A stretch of DNA of 64,000 nucleotides from BOG-908 sp964242595 (GTDB lineage: Bacteria; Pseudomonadota; Alphaproteobacteria; Acetobacterales; Acetobacteraceae): contig CAXTBC010000008.1 of assembly GCA_964242595.1 (NCBI GenBank), forward strand, positions 1-64,000, given 5' to 3'. The stretch's first letter is position 1. Each line of letters begins with the position of its first letter. This document shows positions 32,948 through 44,228 of the stretch, in pieces. The notes beneath the pieces are model-generated. The model saw only the letters and a program-made list of their open reading frames with translations. It made no database searches and was not told where the DNA came from. Position numbers and translations under genes: made by a program.

Positions 32948-33625
32948 ATGGCGAGATGGATCGCCACCTTCCTGCTGCTGCCGGTTCTGGCTTTGGGACA
33001 GGCTCATGCAGGCCCAATCCTGTCCGGCAGCTTTTCCGGCATCGTCACGAGCGGCAGCTTTCAGACCAACTAGGGCAACGTGAACGTGGCCGGCACGACT
33101 GTCACGGGGGCGTTCGACCTGTCCACCGTGGCCGGCGCCTTCATGCCGGCCGGTCTCCCGGCGGGAGACTACCTGCTCCAGCCAGGCGCGGTCTACCTGT
33201 CCTTCGACGTCCTCGCGATCGGCCAGACCGTGAACTTCACATCGGCCGGTTCCGGCGAAAACAGCGAGATAAAGCTCACAGACAACGGCACGATGCAAAG
33301 CCTGTTGCTGGCGCCTGCTTTCGTGGACCCGCACATGATCACCACCGAGGAATTGACCGGCCCGGAAGGCAGCCTGTTCAGCGATATCGACAACTTGGCA
33401 TCGCTTCACATAGGGCCGGGCGTATCGCTGTCCTCGCCCATCTTTCTCAGCGTGTTCCAGGAGGGTGGCGCCACCCTACAGGTCACAAGCGAGGCGCTGA
33501 ACTCGGTGCCGGTGCCGGTGCCTTCTAGCTGGCCCGTCCTAGCGACGTCTTTGCTGGCATTGTGGGCGACCATTCGGTTTAGGCGTAGCACGGCGCGGCA
33601 GCGTTGCCGCGCCTTCGTTTGGTGA
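32948..33625 (+). pseudogene. Exported protein with PEP-CTERM-like tail, interrupted by an amber codon
   Basis: From ATG 32948 the frame gives a signal peptide (MARWIATFLLLPVLALGQAHA) and 41 residues, then TAG at 33071-33073, then continues in the same frame for about 183 more residues. The far end has the layout of a sorting signal: VPVPSSWPVLAT, a hydrophobic segment and an Arg cluster (RFRR). The stop replaces what may have been CAG (QTN-stop-GNVNV). One substitution, so either a recent pseudogene, a sequencing error or read-through. The last 6 nt overlap the tRNA-Lys 3' end on the other strand. Confidence 0.7.
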
Positions 33626-33695
33626 GCCCGGTGGGGATCGAACCCACGACCCCAAGATTAAAAGTCTCGTGCTCTACCGACTGAGCTACAGGCTC
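33620..33695 (-). tRNA. tRNA-Lys (anticodon TTT)
   Basis: A cloverleaf on the minus strand: acceptor GAGCCTG pairs with CGGGCTC (one T-G pair), the anticodon loop CTTTTAA carries TTT, the T-loop is TTCGATC, and CCA is encoded. Its 3' end overlaps the stop codon of the convergent pseudogene. Confidence 0.95.
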
Positions 33696-33741
33696 GCTAC
33701 GATCATCTAAAAGGGCTTGAGGGGCTGGAGGTCAACCCTTC

Positions 33742-33812
33742 GACCTTCGGGAAGGTCAGGGGCTCTGCCCCTGGACCCCGCTAAGGACAAATCCTTAGAA
33801 CCTTGTCGTTAA
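33742..33812. repeat. Family B repeat fragment with adjacent hairpin
   Basis: GACCTTC-GG-GAAGGTC (33742-33757) is a perfect hairpin; then AGGGGCTCTGCCCC, GGACCCCGCTAAGG and ACAAATCCTTAGAACC. The last piece is the unoccupied form of the site that carries a MITE at 46.7 kb. It lies downstream of the cyclophilin gene and may terminate it. Confidence 0.7.
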
Positions 33813-33856
33813 CCATTCTAGGTAATGGGGGAGTGAGGCCTCGAGCGCGTGACTGC

Positions 33857-34354
33857 TCAGGCCTGCTCCGCCGCGGGTGCGTCGGCGGCCAGATGCGCCT
33901 TGACGATGCGGTCGGGGTTGCTAACGGTGCCACCGCCCCCGGAGCCGCGCTTGATCTGGTCCACGAGCTCCATGCCCTCGGTCACCTGGCCCCAGATGGT
34001 ATACTGGCCGTCCAGATGGGGCGCCGGCGCGAACATGATATAGAACTGGCTGTTGGCACTGTTCGGATCGCCGGTGCGGGCCGCGCCCACGGTGCCGCGG
34101 ACGAACTTGGCGGTGCGGCTGAACTCGGCGGGGATGTTGCCGTACTTGCTGCCGCTGGTGCCGGTGCCGGTGGGATCGCCGCCCTGGGCCATGAAGCCCT
34201 CGATCACCCGGTGGAACGGGGTGCCATCGTAGAAGCCCTCGCGGGCCAGCATCTTCACACGCTCCACGTGCTTGGGCGCCAGGTCCGGACGAAGCTCGAT
34301 CACCACTCGGCCGGAGTTGAGGTGCATGTGAAGGGTGTTTTCCGGGTCGGACAT
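33857..34354 (-). CDS. Cyclophilin-type peptidyl-prolyl isomerase, cytoplasmic
   Basis: A 165-residue PPIase without signal peptide. It has the cyclophilin motifs FHRVIEGFMAQGGDPTGTG (with the catalytic Arg), NSQFYIMFAPAPHLDGQYTIWGQV, and a glycine-rich loop (GSGGGG) near the end. It is a close paralogue of the exported cyclophilin immediately upstream; the two are separated only by a family A repeat. Confidence 0.94.
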   Translation of the reverse strand: MSDPENTLHMHLNSGRVVIELRPDLAPKHVERVKMLAREGFYDGTPFHRVIEGFMAQGGDPTGTGTSGSKYGNIPAEFSRTAKFVRGTVGAARTGDPNSANSQFYIMFAPAPHLDGQYTIWGQVTEGMELVDQIKRGSGGGGTVSNPDRIVKAHLAADAPAAEQA

Positions 34355-34374
34355 TGTCGGCTCCCTAAAGAAGA

Positions 34375-34473
34375 AAGAATTCTTTTTTGAAAAAAACCAA
34401 AAACTTTTGTCAGTTTACGCGAGGCTCAATGGATAAAAGTTTTTTGCTTCTTTTTTCAAAAAAGACGTGCTTG
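34375..34473. repeat. Family A repeat, complete but diverged pair
   Basis: Left arm TTCTTTTTTGAAAAAAACC-AAAAACTTTTGTCAG, right arm GATAAAAGTTTTTTGCTTCTTTTTTCAAAAAAG. The central GACAG-type arms have decayed. It lies 1 nt after the stop of the exported cyclophilin and 20 nt before the start of the cytoplasmic one. Confidence 0.8.
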
Positions 34474-34474
34474 C

Positions 34475-35065
34475 TTACTTAACATCCGCGGCAACCCGCA
34501 TGTGAACGATCCTGTCCGGACCATCGACCTTGCCGTTGTCGTCGGCACTGCCGCGCTTGATCTTGTCGACGTATTCCATGCCGGACACCACGTTGCCCCA
34601 GATGGTGTACTGCCCGTCCAGGGCGGGTGCCGGTGCGAACATGATGAAGAACTGGCTGTTGGCGCTGTCCGGATCGCCGGAGCGCGCCGCACCCACGCTA
34701 CCGCGCAGGAAATGCGCGCTGTTGCTGAATTCGGCAGGAATGTTGGGATACTTGCTGCCACCCTCGCCGGTGCCTGTGGGATCGCCGCCCTGTGCCATGA
34801 AGCCTTCGATCACGCGGTGGAACGGCGTGTTGTCGTAGAAGCCCTCGCGGCAGAGGAGCTTGACACGCTCGACGTGTTTCGGCGCGAGGTCCGGACGCAA
34901 GCGGATCACCACGCGGCCGGTGTTCAGGTCGAGATACACGGTGTTCTGCGGATCGAGCTTGGCCGGCGCGGCCGGCGGCACGTCCTGCGCCACGGCGGCG
35001 CCGGCCACCAAGCCGGCGGCGAACAGGCCGAGCAGACTCCGCCGTGCAACACCAAGTCTAGACAT
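34475..35065 (-). CDS. Cyclophilin-type peptidyl-prolyl isomerase, exported
   Basis: A 196-residue PPIase. The N-terminus has a twin-arginine-like signal (VARRSLLGLFAAGLVAGAAVAQ) and is otherwise the same fold as its neighbour: FHRVIEGFMAQGGDPTGTG and DGQYTIWGNVVSGMEYVDKI. The ATG at 35065 overlaps the coaD stop by 8 nt and has AGGGAG upstream. It probably assists folding in the periplasm. Confidence 0.93.
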   Translation of the reverse strand: MSRLGVARRSLLGLFAAGLVAGAAVAQDVPPAAPAKLDPQNTVYLDLNTGRVVIRLRPDLAPKHVERVKLLCREGFYDNTPFHRVIEGFMAQGGDPTGTGEGGSKYPNIPAEFSNSAHFLRGSVGAARSGDPDSANSQFFIMFAPAPALDGQYTIWGNVVSGMEYVDKIKRGSADDNGKVDGPDRIVHMRVAADVK

Positions 35066-35582
35066 CGTCTGGTTCTCCCTTGTGCGCGCCCACCCTGGCG
35101 AGCGTGCGTTGCAACGTGAGTTTCGGCACGAAACTCGACACGTCCCCACCTAGCCGCGCGATCTCCTTGACGAAGCGCGACGAGATGAATTGGTGGCGCT
35201 CGCTGGCCATCAGGAACACGGTTTCGACCTGCGGGTCCAGCCGGTAGTTCATGCCCGCCATCTGGAACTCGTAGTCGAAGTCGCTCACCGCGCGCAGGCC
35301 GCGGATTAGCACGTTGGCACCCGAATCCCTGGCGAACTTGATCAGCAGGATGCCGAAGCTCGTCACCTCGATCGGCGTGCCGGTGCGCGCGGTGATGCCG
35401 GCGCACTCCTCGCGCACCAGCTCCACGCGTTCCGCAAGGCCGAACAGCGGCCCCTTGCCGATGTTCTCGGCCACGCCCACCACCAGGCGATCCACCAGGC
35501 GCGAGGCGCGGCTGATGATGTCCAGGTGCCCATTGGTGACCGGGTCGAACGTGCCAGGGTAGATGCCGACGCGCTCAGACAT
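35058..35582 (-). CDS. coaD: Phosphopantetheine adenylyltransferase
   Basis: Transfers AMP to 4'-phosphopantetheine, the fourth step of coenzyme A synthesis. Of 174 residues, GIYPGTFDPVTNGHLDI at the N-terminus is the nucleotidyltransferase T/HxGH site and ISSRFVKEIARLGGDVSSFV the family C-terminal signature. The ATG at 35582 overlaps the gyrA stop by 8 nt. Order gyrA-coaD-ppi-ppi on one strand, with overlaps, suggests one operon. Confidence 0.97.
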   Translation of the reverse strand: MSERVGIYPGTFDPVTNGHLDIISRASRLVDRLVVGVAENIGKGPLFGLAERVELVREECAGITARTGTPIEVTSFGILLIKFARDSGANVLIRGLRAVSDFDYEFQMAGMNYRLDPQVETVFLMASERHQFISSRFVKEIARLGGDVSSFVPKLTLQRTLARVGAHKGEPDDV

Positions 35583-38448
35583 CGTTGGGCCCCGTCTCGC
35601 CCAAGCCCGTTTCGCCCAAGCCCGTCTCGCCAAGCCCTGTCTCGGGGGGCGGCTCGCCGCCCTCGGGCTCCTCGTCGCCGGCCACCGCTGCCACTTCGAG
35701 CACGGGGAAGATGCTGGTGATGTGCTCGCCCTCGCTGAGGCGGAACAGTGTCACGCCCATGGTCTGGCGCGCGGTGATGCGCACCTGGTCGGCGGGCACG
35801 CGGATCAGCCGGCCGGCGTCGGTCACCAGCATCACGTCGTCGCCACGGCGTACCGGCAAGGTGGCCACCACGGCGGTGCCGTTGCCCCTTACCTTGCTGG
35901 GATGCGCCAGCATGATGTTGGTGATCCCCTGCCCGCCCCGTCCGGTCACCCGGTAGTCGTAGGCCGAGCTTCGCTTGCCGAAGCCGCCGTTGGTCACCGT
36001 CAGCAGCACTTCCTCAGCCGCCTCCATCTCGGCGATACGGTCGTAGGACAGCGCCAGGTCGGCGGTCTGCTCCTCGTCTGGCTCGGCGGTGGTCTCGCTG
36101 GCCGGTTCGGCCAGCACCTCGGCTGCCTCCTCCTCGAAGCCGGTGTTGCGGCGGCGCGCGGCGATGGCGCGCAGGAAGCTCGCGCGCTCGCTGTTGCTAG
36201 CGTCCACGTGGCGTAGCACGGCCAGGCTGTTCACCTCGTCGGTGGCGGCCAGGCGGATGCCCCGCACGCCGGCCGACTCGCGGCCGGTGAACACGCGCAG
36301 CGTCTCGTCGGTGATCTGGAAGCGTATGCAGCGGCCCAGGCGGGTGGCGAGGAACACGTCGTCGCCGTCCCGGCAGGTGGCCACACCCACCAGGTGGTCG
36401 CCCTCGTCCAGCTTCATGGCGATCAGGCCGCTGGTGCGGATGCGGCCGAAATCCGACAGCCTGTTGCGCCGCACGTTGCCGCTGGAGGTGGCGAACACCA
36501 GATGCAGCGCCTCCCACAGGCTCTCGTCCTGGGGCAGCGGCAGCACGGTGGTCACCTGGTCGCCGCCCAACTCGGGCAGCAGGTTGACGAGCGCGCGGCC
36601 CTTGGCCGTGGGGCTGGCTTCAGGCAGGCGCCAGACCTTTTCCCGGAATGCCTTGCCGCCGCTGCTGAAGAACAGCACCCACTGGTGGGTGTGGGCGTTG
36701 AAGCTGCGCGAGACGATGTCGTCCCCGCGGGTGCCGGCAGCCGTGCGGCCGCGGCCACCGCGGTTCTGCGCACGGTACGTCTCCAGCGGGGTGCGCTTGA
36801 TGAAGCCGTCGCGGGTGATGGTGACCACCATCTGGCCCGGCTCGATCAGGCTCTCGTCGTCCTGGTCGGCAGCGTAGTCCACGATAGCGGACAGGCGCGG
36901 CGTAGCGATCTCGGTACGCACGGCCAGCAATTCGTCGCGCATCACCTCCATGCGGCGCGGCCGGCTGGCGATGATCTCCAACAGCTCGCCGATGCGCTGG
37001 GCCACCTCCTTCAGCTCGGCATCGATCTTCTCGGCTTCCAGGCCGGTGAGGCGTTGCAGGCGAAGCTCGAGGATGCCGCGCGCCTGGGCCTCGGTCAGGC
37101 GAACGTGGTCGGCGGTGATGATGTTGCCGCTGTCGTCGATCAGCGCCAGCAGGGCCGCCACGTCGCCGGCCGGCCAGTCCCGGCCCATCAGCGCGGCGCG
37201 CGCGGCGGCCGCATCCGGGCTGGCACGGATCAGGCGGATCACCTCGTCGATGTTGGCGACCGCGATCGACAGGCCGACCAGCAAATGCGCGCGCTCGCGG
37301 GCTTTCGACAGCTCGTAGCGGCTGCGGCGCAGGATCACCTCTTCGCGGAAATCCACGAAGCACATGAGCAGGTCACGGAGACCCATCGTGCGCGGACGGC
37401 CACGGTCCAGCGCCAGCATGTTGCAGGCGAAGCTGATCTGCATGTTAGTGAAGCGGAACAGCTGGTTGAGCACCACCTCGCCCGTGGCATCCCGCTTGAG
37501 CTCGATCACCACGCGCATGCCGGTGCGGTCGCTCTCGTCGCGTATGTCGGCGATGCCCTCGATCTGCTTGGCGCGCACCAGCTCGGCGATGCGTTCCTGC
37601 AGGGTGGCCTTGTTCACCTGGTAGGGCAGCTCGGTAATGATGATGGCCTGGCGGTCACGGCGCACCTCCTCGAACTCGCACCGGGCGCGCAGTGTCAGGC
37701 TGCCGCGCCCGGTCTCGAACGCGCTGCGTATGCCGGCGCGGCCGATGATCAGCCCGCCGGTGGGGAAGTCCGGCGCCGGCACGATGGCCATCAGCTCGTC
37801 GAGCGAGGTGGCCGGATCGGCGATCAGGGCGAGCGCCGCGTCGATGATCTCGCCCGGGTTGTGCGGCGGTATACGGGTGGCCATGCCGACGGCGATGCCT
37901 TCGGCGCCGTTGATCAGCAGGTTGGGATAGGCCGCCGGCAAAACGACCGGCTCCTGCTCGCTCTCGTCGTAGTTCGGGTTGAAGTCGACCGTGTCCTTGT
38001 CGATGTCGGCCAGCAGGAAGGTGGCCGACTTGGCCAGCCGCATCTCGGTGTAGCGCATGGCCGCCGGGCTATCGCCGTCCACGCTGCCGAAATTGCCCTG
38101 GCCGTCGATCAGCGGCACCCGAATGCTGAAAGGCTGCGCCATGCGCACCGCCGCGTCGTAGATGCTGGCGTCGCCGTGCGGGTGGTACTTGCCCATCACG
38201 TCGCCCACGATGCGGGCCGACTTGCGGTAGGGCTTGTCCGGCGTGTAGCCGGCCTCGTGCATGCCGAACAGGATGCGGCGGTGGACGGGCTTGAGGCCGT
38301 CGCGCGCGTCCGGCAAAGCGCGGCTGACGATGACCGACATCGCGTAGGCGAGGTAGGAGCGTTCCATCTCCTCCTCCAGCGTCACGGGCTGGGTGTCGCC
38401 CGGGCCGCCGGCGCCGGGTGGGATCGGGTCGTCTGTGGAGTCGCTCAA
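35575..38448 (-). CDS. gyrA: DNA gyrase subunit A
   Basis: The breakage-reunion subunit of gyrase, 957 residues. The catalytic tyrosine is Y133 (MRYTEMRLAKSA). The quinolone-binding loop reads KYHPHGDASIYDAA, so the residue matching E. coli Ser83 is Ala94, while the Asp87 equivalent (D98) is kept. The C-terminal wrapping domain has the gyrase-box-like GRGGQGIT and QNRGGRGR. The protein ends in three or four tandem GETGL units and an acidic tail. First gene of the gyrA-coaD-ppi operon. Confidence 0.98.
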   Translation of the reverse strand: MSDSTDDPIPPGAGGPGDTQPVTLEEEMERSYLAYAMSVIVSRALPDARDGLKPVHRRILFGMHEAGYTPDKPYRKSARIVGDVMGKYHPHGDASIYDAAVRMAQPFSIRVPLIDGQGNFGSVDGDSPAAMRYTEMRLAKSATFLLADIDKDTVDFNPNYDESEQEPVVLPAAYPNLLINGAEGIAVGMATRIPPHNPGEIIDAALALIADPATSLDELMAIVPAPDFPTGGLIIGRAGIRSAFETGRGSLTLRARCEFEEVRRDRQAIIITELPYQVNKATLQERIAELVRAKQIEGIADIRDESDRTGMRVVIELKRDATGEVVLNQLFRFTNMQISFACNMLALDRGRPRTMGLRDLLMCFVDFREEVILRRSRYELSKARERAHLLVGLSIAVANIDEVIRLIRASPDAAAARAALMGRDWPAGDVAALLALIDDSGNIITADHVRLTEAQARGILELRLQRLTGLEAEKIDAELKEVAQRIGELLEIIASRPRRMEVMRDELLAVRTEIATPRLSAIVDYAADQDDESLIEPGQMVVTITRDGFIKRTPLETYRAQNRGGRGRTAAGTRGDDIVSRSFNAHTHQWVLFFSSGGKAFREKVWRLPEASPTAKGRALVNLLPELGGDQVTTVLPLPQDESLWEALHLVFATSSGNVRRNRLSDFGRIRTSGLIAMKLDEGDHLVGVATCRDGDDVFLATRLGRCIRFQITDETLRVFTGRESAGVRGIRLAATDEVNSLAVLRHVDASNSERASFLRAIAARRRNTGFEEEAAEVLAEPASETTAEPDEEQTADLALSYDRIAEMEAAEEVLLTVTNGGFGKRSSAYDYRVTGRGGQGITNIMLAHPSKVRGNGTAVVATLPVRRGDDVMLVTDAGRLIRVPADQVRITARQTMGVTLFRLSEGEHITSIFPVLEVAAVAGDEEPEGGEPPPETGLGETGLGETGLGETGPNDV

Positions 38449-38517
38449 AATTGTGCCTGGGTTCGCCGTTCGGGGGGCGTTCTACACTTGGGCGGGCTTG
38501 GTGCCAAACAGGGGAAG

Positions 38518-38580
38518 GAAGGCCTTCTTTTCTGAAGACAAGAAGCAAAAGACTTTTGCTCCGCTGTCGCGGACGGCGGC
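38518..38580. repeat. Family A repeat, half copy
   Basis: GGAAGGCCTTCTTTTCTGAAGACAAGAAGC then AAAAGACTTTTGCTCCGCTGTCGCGG. No inverted partner follows. It lies 20 nt from the stop of the small membrane protein gene at 38600. Confidence 0.85.
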
Positions 38581-38599
38581 GGAGGCGCGCTCTCCTCGG

Positions 38600-39112
38600 T
38601 CAAGCTTGGACGCGTCGGCGCAGCGTGGCCGCTTGCAGGATCATGATCAGGCAGGTCGCCCACAGCACGCAGGCGCACGAGAGCGCCACAGTCCCGCCGT
38701 CGATGGCCCACAGCCCGGTCAGCCCGACGACGGTCATCACCGCGCCGGTCGCGTAGTTGAGCGGCCGGGGCGTCCCCCGCGCGAGGGGTAGGAAGTGCAG
38801 GCCGACCACGATCGCGATCGCCGCCGGGATGAGCCTTTCCTCTCCGGTGTTGGCCAGGATCAGCGCCGCCGGGGCGATGACGATGCCCTCCGCCAGGCTC
38901 CAGAAGCCAACCAGCTTGCCGATCCGCCGTTCCTCCGCCTTGGTCCTGGGCGTCAGGTTGTGAGCCGGGCCTTTGGCGGCGACGTAGATGAGCGCCGAGA
39001 TGAGGACGGGGCCGGCGAACGTCACAGGAGCCGCCTTCCACCAGAAAAGGCCGAGTTCCGCCCAAATGACGGCCATGGACGTGAGAACGGCAAACCCCGG
39101 GATCATCGCCAT
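38600..39112 (-). CDS. Small polytopic membrane protein of unknown function
   Basis: A 170-residue protein with five hydrophobic segments (for example VLTSMAVIWAELGLFWW and LIPAAIAIVVGLHFLPLA) and an ending RRRVQA. No family is recognised with confidence. The start is ATG 39112, 15 nt after the ssb stop, so it is probably transcribed with ssb. Confidence 0.65.
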   Translation of the reverse strand: MAMIPGFAVLTSMAVIWAELGLFWWKAAPVTFAGPVLISALIYVAAKGPAHNLTPRTKAEERRIGKLVGFWSLAEGIVIAPAALILANTGEERLIPAAIAIVVGLHFLPLARGTPRPLNYATGAVMTVVGLTGLWAIDGGTVALSCACVLWATCLIMILQAATLRRRVQA

Positions 39113-39126
39113 GGTTCAGGCCTTCC

Positions 39127-39648
39127 TCAGAACGGGATCTCGTCGTCCAGGTCGCTGCCGCCCGGCGGCTCCCAGCTCGGCGCACCGCCACCGCCACCGC
39201 CCGACCGGGCGCCGGACGACGCCGGCCGCGCCGCCGGCGTGCGCGGGCTATAGCCGCCCGACGACTCGCCGGAAAAGCTGCCGCCGCCCTCGCCGCCGCG
39301 GCCGCCCAGCATGGTCAGCTCGCCGCGGAAACGGGCCAGCACCACCTCGGTGATCTCACGCTCCTGGCCGTCCTTGTCGGTGTATTTGCGGCTCTCCAGC
39401 GCACCCTCGAGGTACACGGTCGAGCCCTTCTTGAGGTACTTTTCGGCGACCTCGCCCAGCTTCTCGTTGAAGATGGCGATGCGGTGCCACTGGGTCTTCT
39501 CCTTGCGCTCGCCGCTGTTCTTGTCGTTCCACGATTCGCTGGTGGCGATGGAGAAGCTGACGACCTTGCCGCCGCTCTGCATGGTGCGGGCTTCCGGATC
39601 CCGGCCCAGATTGCCTATCAGGATCACCTTGTTCACGCTGCCGGCCAT
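39127..39648 (-). CDS. ssb: Single-stranded DNA-binding protein
   Basis: A 173-residue SSB: an OB-fold (NKVILIGNLGRDPEARTMQ, then TQWHRIAIFNEKLGEVAEKYLKKG and YLEGALESRKYTD), a Gly/Ser/Pro-rich linker, and the acidic tip DLDDEIPF that recruits partner proteins. The start is ATG 39648; an open frame runs further upstream into a family A repeat but that is not coding. Confidence 0.97.
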   Translation of the reverse strand: MAGSVNKVILIGNLGRDPEARTMQSGGKVVSFSIATSESWNDKNSGERKEKTQWHRIAIFNEKLGEVAEKYLKKGSTVYLEGALESRKYTDKDGQEREITEVVLARFRGELTMLGGRGGEGGGSFSGESSGGYSPRTPAARPASSGARSGGGGGGAPSWEPPGGSDLDDEIPF

Positions 39649-39717
39649 GGGGGGTTCGTCCTTCTGTGGAGTTCGGCTTATTACCCCAGGCGGGCGGCCA
39701 GGACGCAAGGGCGAGAA

Positions 39718-39780
39718 AGGAAGGCCTTCTTTTTTAAAAAAAAGAAGCAAAAAACTTTTGACTCCGCTGTCGCGAGCTTA
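39718..39780. repeat. Family A repeat, half copy in a divergent region
   Basis: GGAAGGCCTTCTTTTTTAAAAAAAAGAAGC then AAAAAACTTTTGACTCCGCTGTCGCG. A faint CCGACAG follows near 39796. It lies between the divergent starts of ssb (39648) and an SDR gene (39830), where a pure terminator would not be expected. Confidence 0.85.
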
Positions 39781-39829
39781 TCCAGCCAGCACCCGACAGT
39801 GACCGCCTTCTTCTCTCAGGAGCACCGCC

Positions 39830-40603
39830 ATGGCCCACCCCGCGTTCGACCTTTCCGGCAAGGTCGCCGTCATCACCGGCGGCAACGGCGGCATCGGCCT
39901 GGGCATCGCCGAGGGCCTGGCGATGGCCGGCGCCAATGTCGCCATCTGGGGCACCAGCGCGGCCAAGAACGAGGCCGCCGTGTCGCAACTGGCCGCCCAC
40001 GGCACCCAGGTGGCCGCCTTCCACTGCGACGTCGGTGACGAGGCAGCGGTGGACGCCGCATTCGCGCAGACCCTGGAGCGGTTCGGCCGGGTGGACGGAT
40101 GCTTCGCCAACGCCGGCGTGGGCGGCGGCGGCAACCCGAGCTTCGGGGAGATCAGCCTGGAGGAGTGGCACCGGGTGACACGGATCAACCTGGACGGCGT
40201 GTTCCTCACTTTGCGCGCCGCCGCCAGGCACATGGTGGCGCGCGGCGGCGGCGGGGCGCTCGTGGCCACCTCCAGCATGGCGGCGCTGATGGGTGCCGCC
40301 CGCAACGAGCATTATGGCGCCACCAAGGGCGCCGTGCTGTCGATGATGCGCGCTTTGGCGGTGGAGTACGCGCGCCACGGCATACGGGCGCACTCGATCC
40401 TGCCGGGCTGGGTAGAGACGGAAATGACCGCCAAGGCGTTCGCCTCCGAGCGGTTCGCCGGCAACGTCAAACCGCGCATCCCGCTGCGGCGGTGGGGTCA
40501 GCCGGCAGACTTTGGGGGCATAGCGGTGTACCTGATGAGCGACGCGTCTTCGTGGCACACCGGCGGCGACTTCCTGATCGATGGGGGTTACACTATCTTT
40601 TAG
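39830..40603 (+). CDS. SDR-family oxidoreductase
   Basis: A classical short-chain dehydrogenase of 257 residues: ITGGNGGIGLGIAEGL (cofactor), FANAGVGGGG (NAG), and catalytic Ser/Tyr/Lys in TSSMAALMGAARNEHYGATK. The ending HTGGDFLIDGGYTIF is typical. The substrate is unknown. ATG 39830 has AGGAG about 8 nt upstream. A family A repeat begins right after its stop. Confidence 0.9.
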   Translation: MAHPAFDLSGKVAVITGGNGGIGLGIAEGLAMAGANVAIWGTSAAKNEAAVSQLAAHGTQVAAFHCDVGDEAAVDAAFAQTLERFGRVDGCFANAGVGGGGNPSFGEISLEEWHRVTRINLDGVFLTLRAAARHMVARGGGGALVATSSMAALMGAARNEHYGATKGAVLSMMRALAVEYARHGIRAHSILPGWVETEMTAKAFASERFAGNVKPRIPLRRWGQPADFGGIAVYLMSDASSWHTGGDFLIDGGYTIF

Positions 40604-40604
40604 G

Positions 40605-40735
40605 CAAGGGAAGAAAGGCCTTCTTTTTCGAGAAAAAGAAGCAAAAAGCTTTTATCCGTGCTGTCGCGGACCTCTCCCCACCACCCGACAGGGAGTAAAA
40701 GTTTTTTGGTTCTTTTTTTCAAAAAAGAACTGCTC
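40605..40735. repeat. Family A repeat, complete inverted pair
   Basis: Left hairpin GGCCTTCTTTTTCGAGAAAAAGAAGC, then TTTTATCCGTGCTGTCGCGG; right CCGACAGGGAGTAAAAG, then hairpin GGTTCTTTTTTTCAAAAAAGAAC. It fills most of the gap from the SDR stop to the uvrA start. Confidence 0.9.
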
Positions 40736-40760
40736 TCTTTCTTCTCTTAGGAACTTGCCG

Positions 40761-43616
<2,856 letters not shown>

Positions 43617-44067
43617 TCCGCCGGAAGGGCGCATTCGCTTCAGCAACCATGTGCAGGAACGACATTGGATACGGTGCTTACAAGCGCACGGCGGAGTAGC
43701 TCCAAACGTGGAACCTAGTTTACCCACCTAACCAGATCCTGGTTGGCGTCGTTACCCGGATAACGCAAACGGCTTCAGTCATATCGGTCCCGGTTCTCGT
43801 CGGTCAACATCACTACCTCCAGCCAATCGGCACTGGAGTACGAGAATCGCAGCCGGCTTATCTGATCCAACAACCTGTCGGCAGAAACTAAGGACTTCTC
43901 CCTTGTAAGATCCTGGCGGCAGAGCACGCGCCGTCGCTCCATTCGTAGAAACGAAGTCGGGAAAAGGTGGCATCCCTGTATGCAGCAACGGGAACGGCTA
44001 TGAAGCCGGGCACAAGCGTGTCGAAGCCCGCGATGGGCTAGTCCACAATCCTAGCTGTTAATCTTTA
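43617..44067. other. Gene-poor spacer after uvrA
   Basis: About 450 bp without a convincing gene. Short open frames exist on both strands (for example 43779-43988 minus) but show no codon pattern, Shine-Dalgarno or recognised motif, and may be decayed remnants. GC is visibly lower than in uvrA. Confidence 0.5.
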
Positions 44068-44225
44068 TTACACCAACGGCCGCAAAGCTGACCTGTAGAT
44101 AAGCACGGGGCTCTGCCCCAAACCCCGCTGGGGCCTCGAGGCCCCAGGCCCCCATCTGTTTAGTTGCTCTAACGAACAGGTTCTAAGGATTTGTCCTTAG
44201 CGAGGTTTAGGGGCAGAGCCCCTCC
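44068..44225. repeat. Family B repeat with left outer arm
   Basis: The left outer arm TTACACCAACGGCCGCAAAG-CTGACCTGT also occurs at 46640 and, inverted, at 46965-46998. Then ACGGGGCTCTGCCCC, GGGGCCTCGAGGCCCC, CCCCCATCTG, CAGGTTCTAAGGATTTGTCC, and GGGGCAGAGCCCC. It ends 4 nt before the stop of the GH5 gene; the right outer arm is absent. Confidence 0.85.
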
Positions 44226-44228
44226 TGT

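Noticed and set aside
36394..38535. 713-codon open frame antisense to gyrA
   Set aside because: Same reason; the real gene is gyrA on the minus strand.
43779..43988. 69-codon minus-strand open frame after uvrA
   Set aside because: No homology pattern, no ribosome site and lower GC than coding neighbours; kept only as part of a gene-poor spacer.
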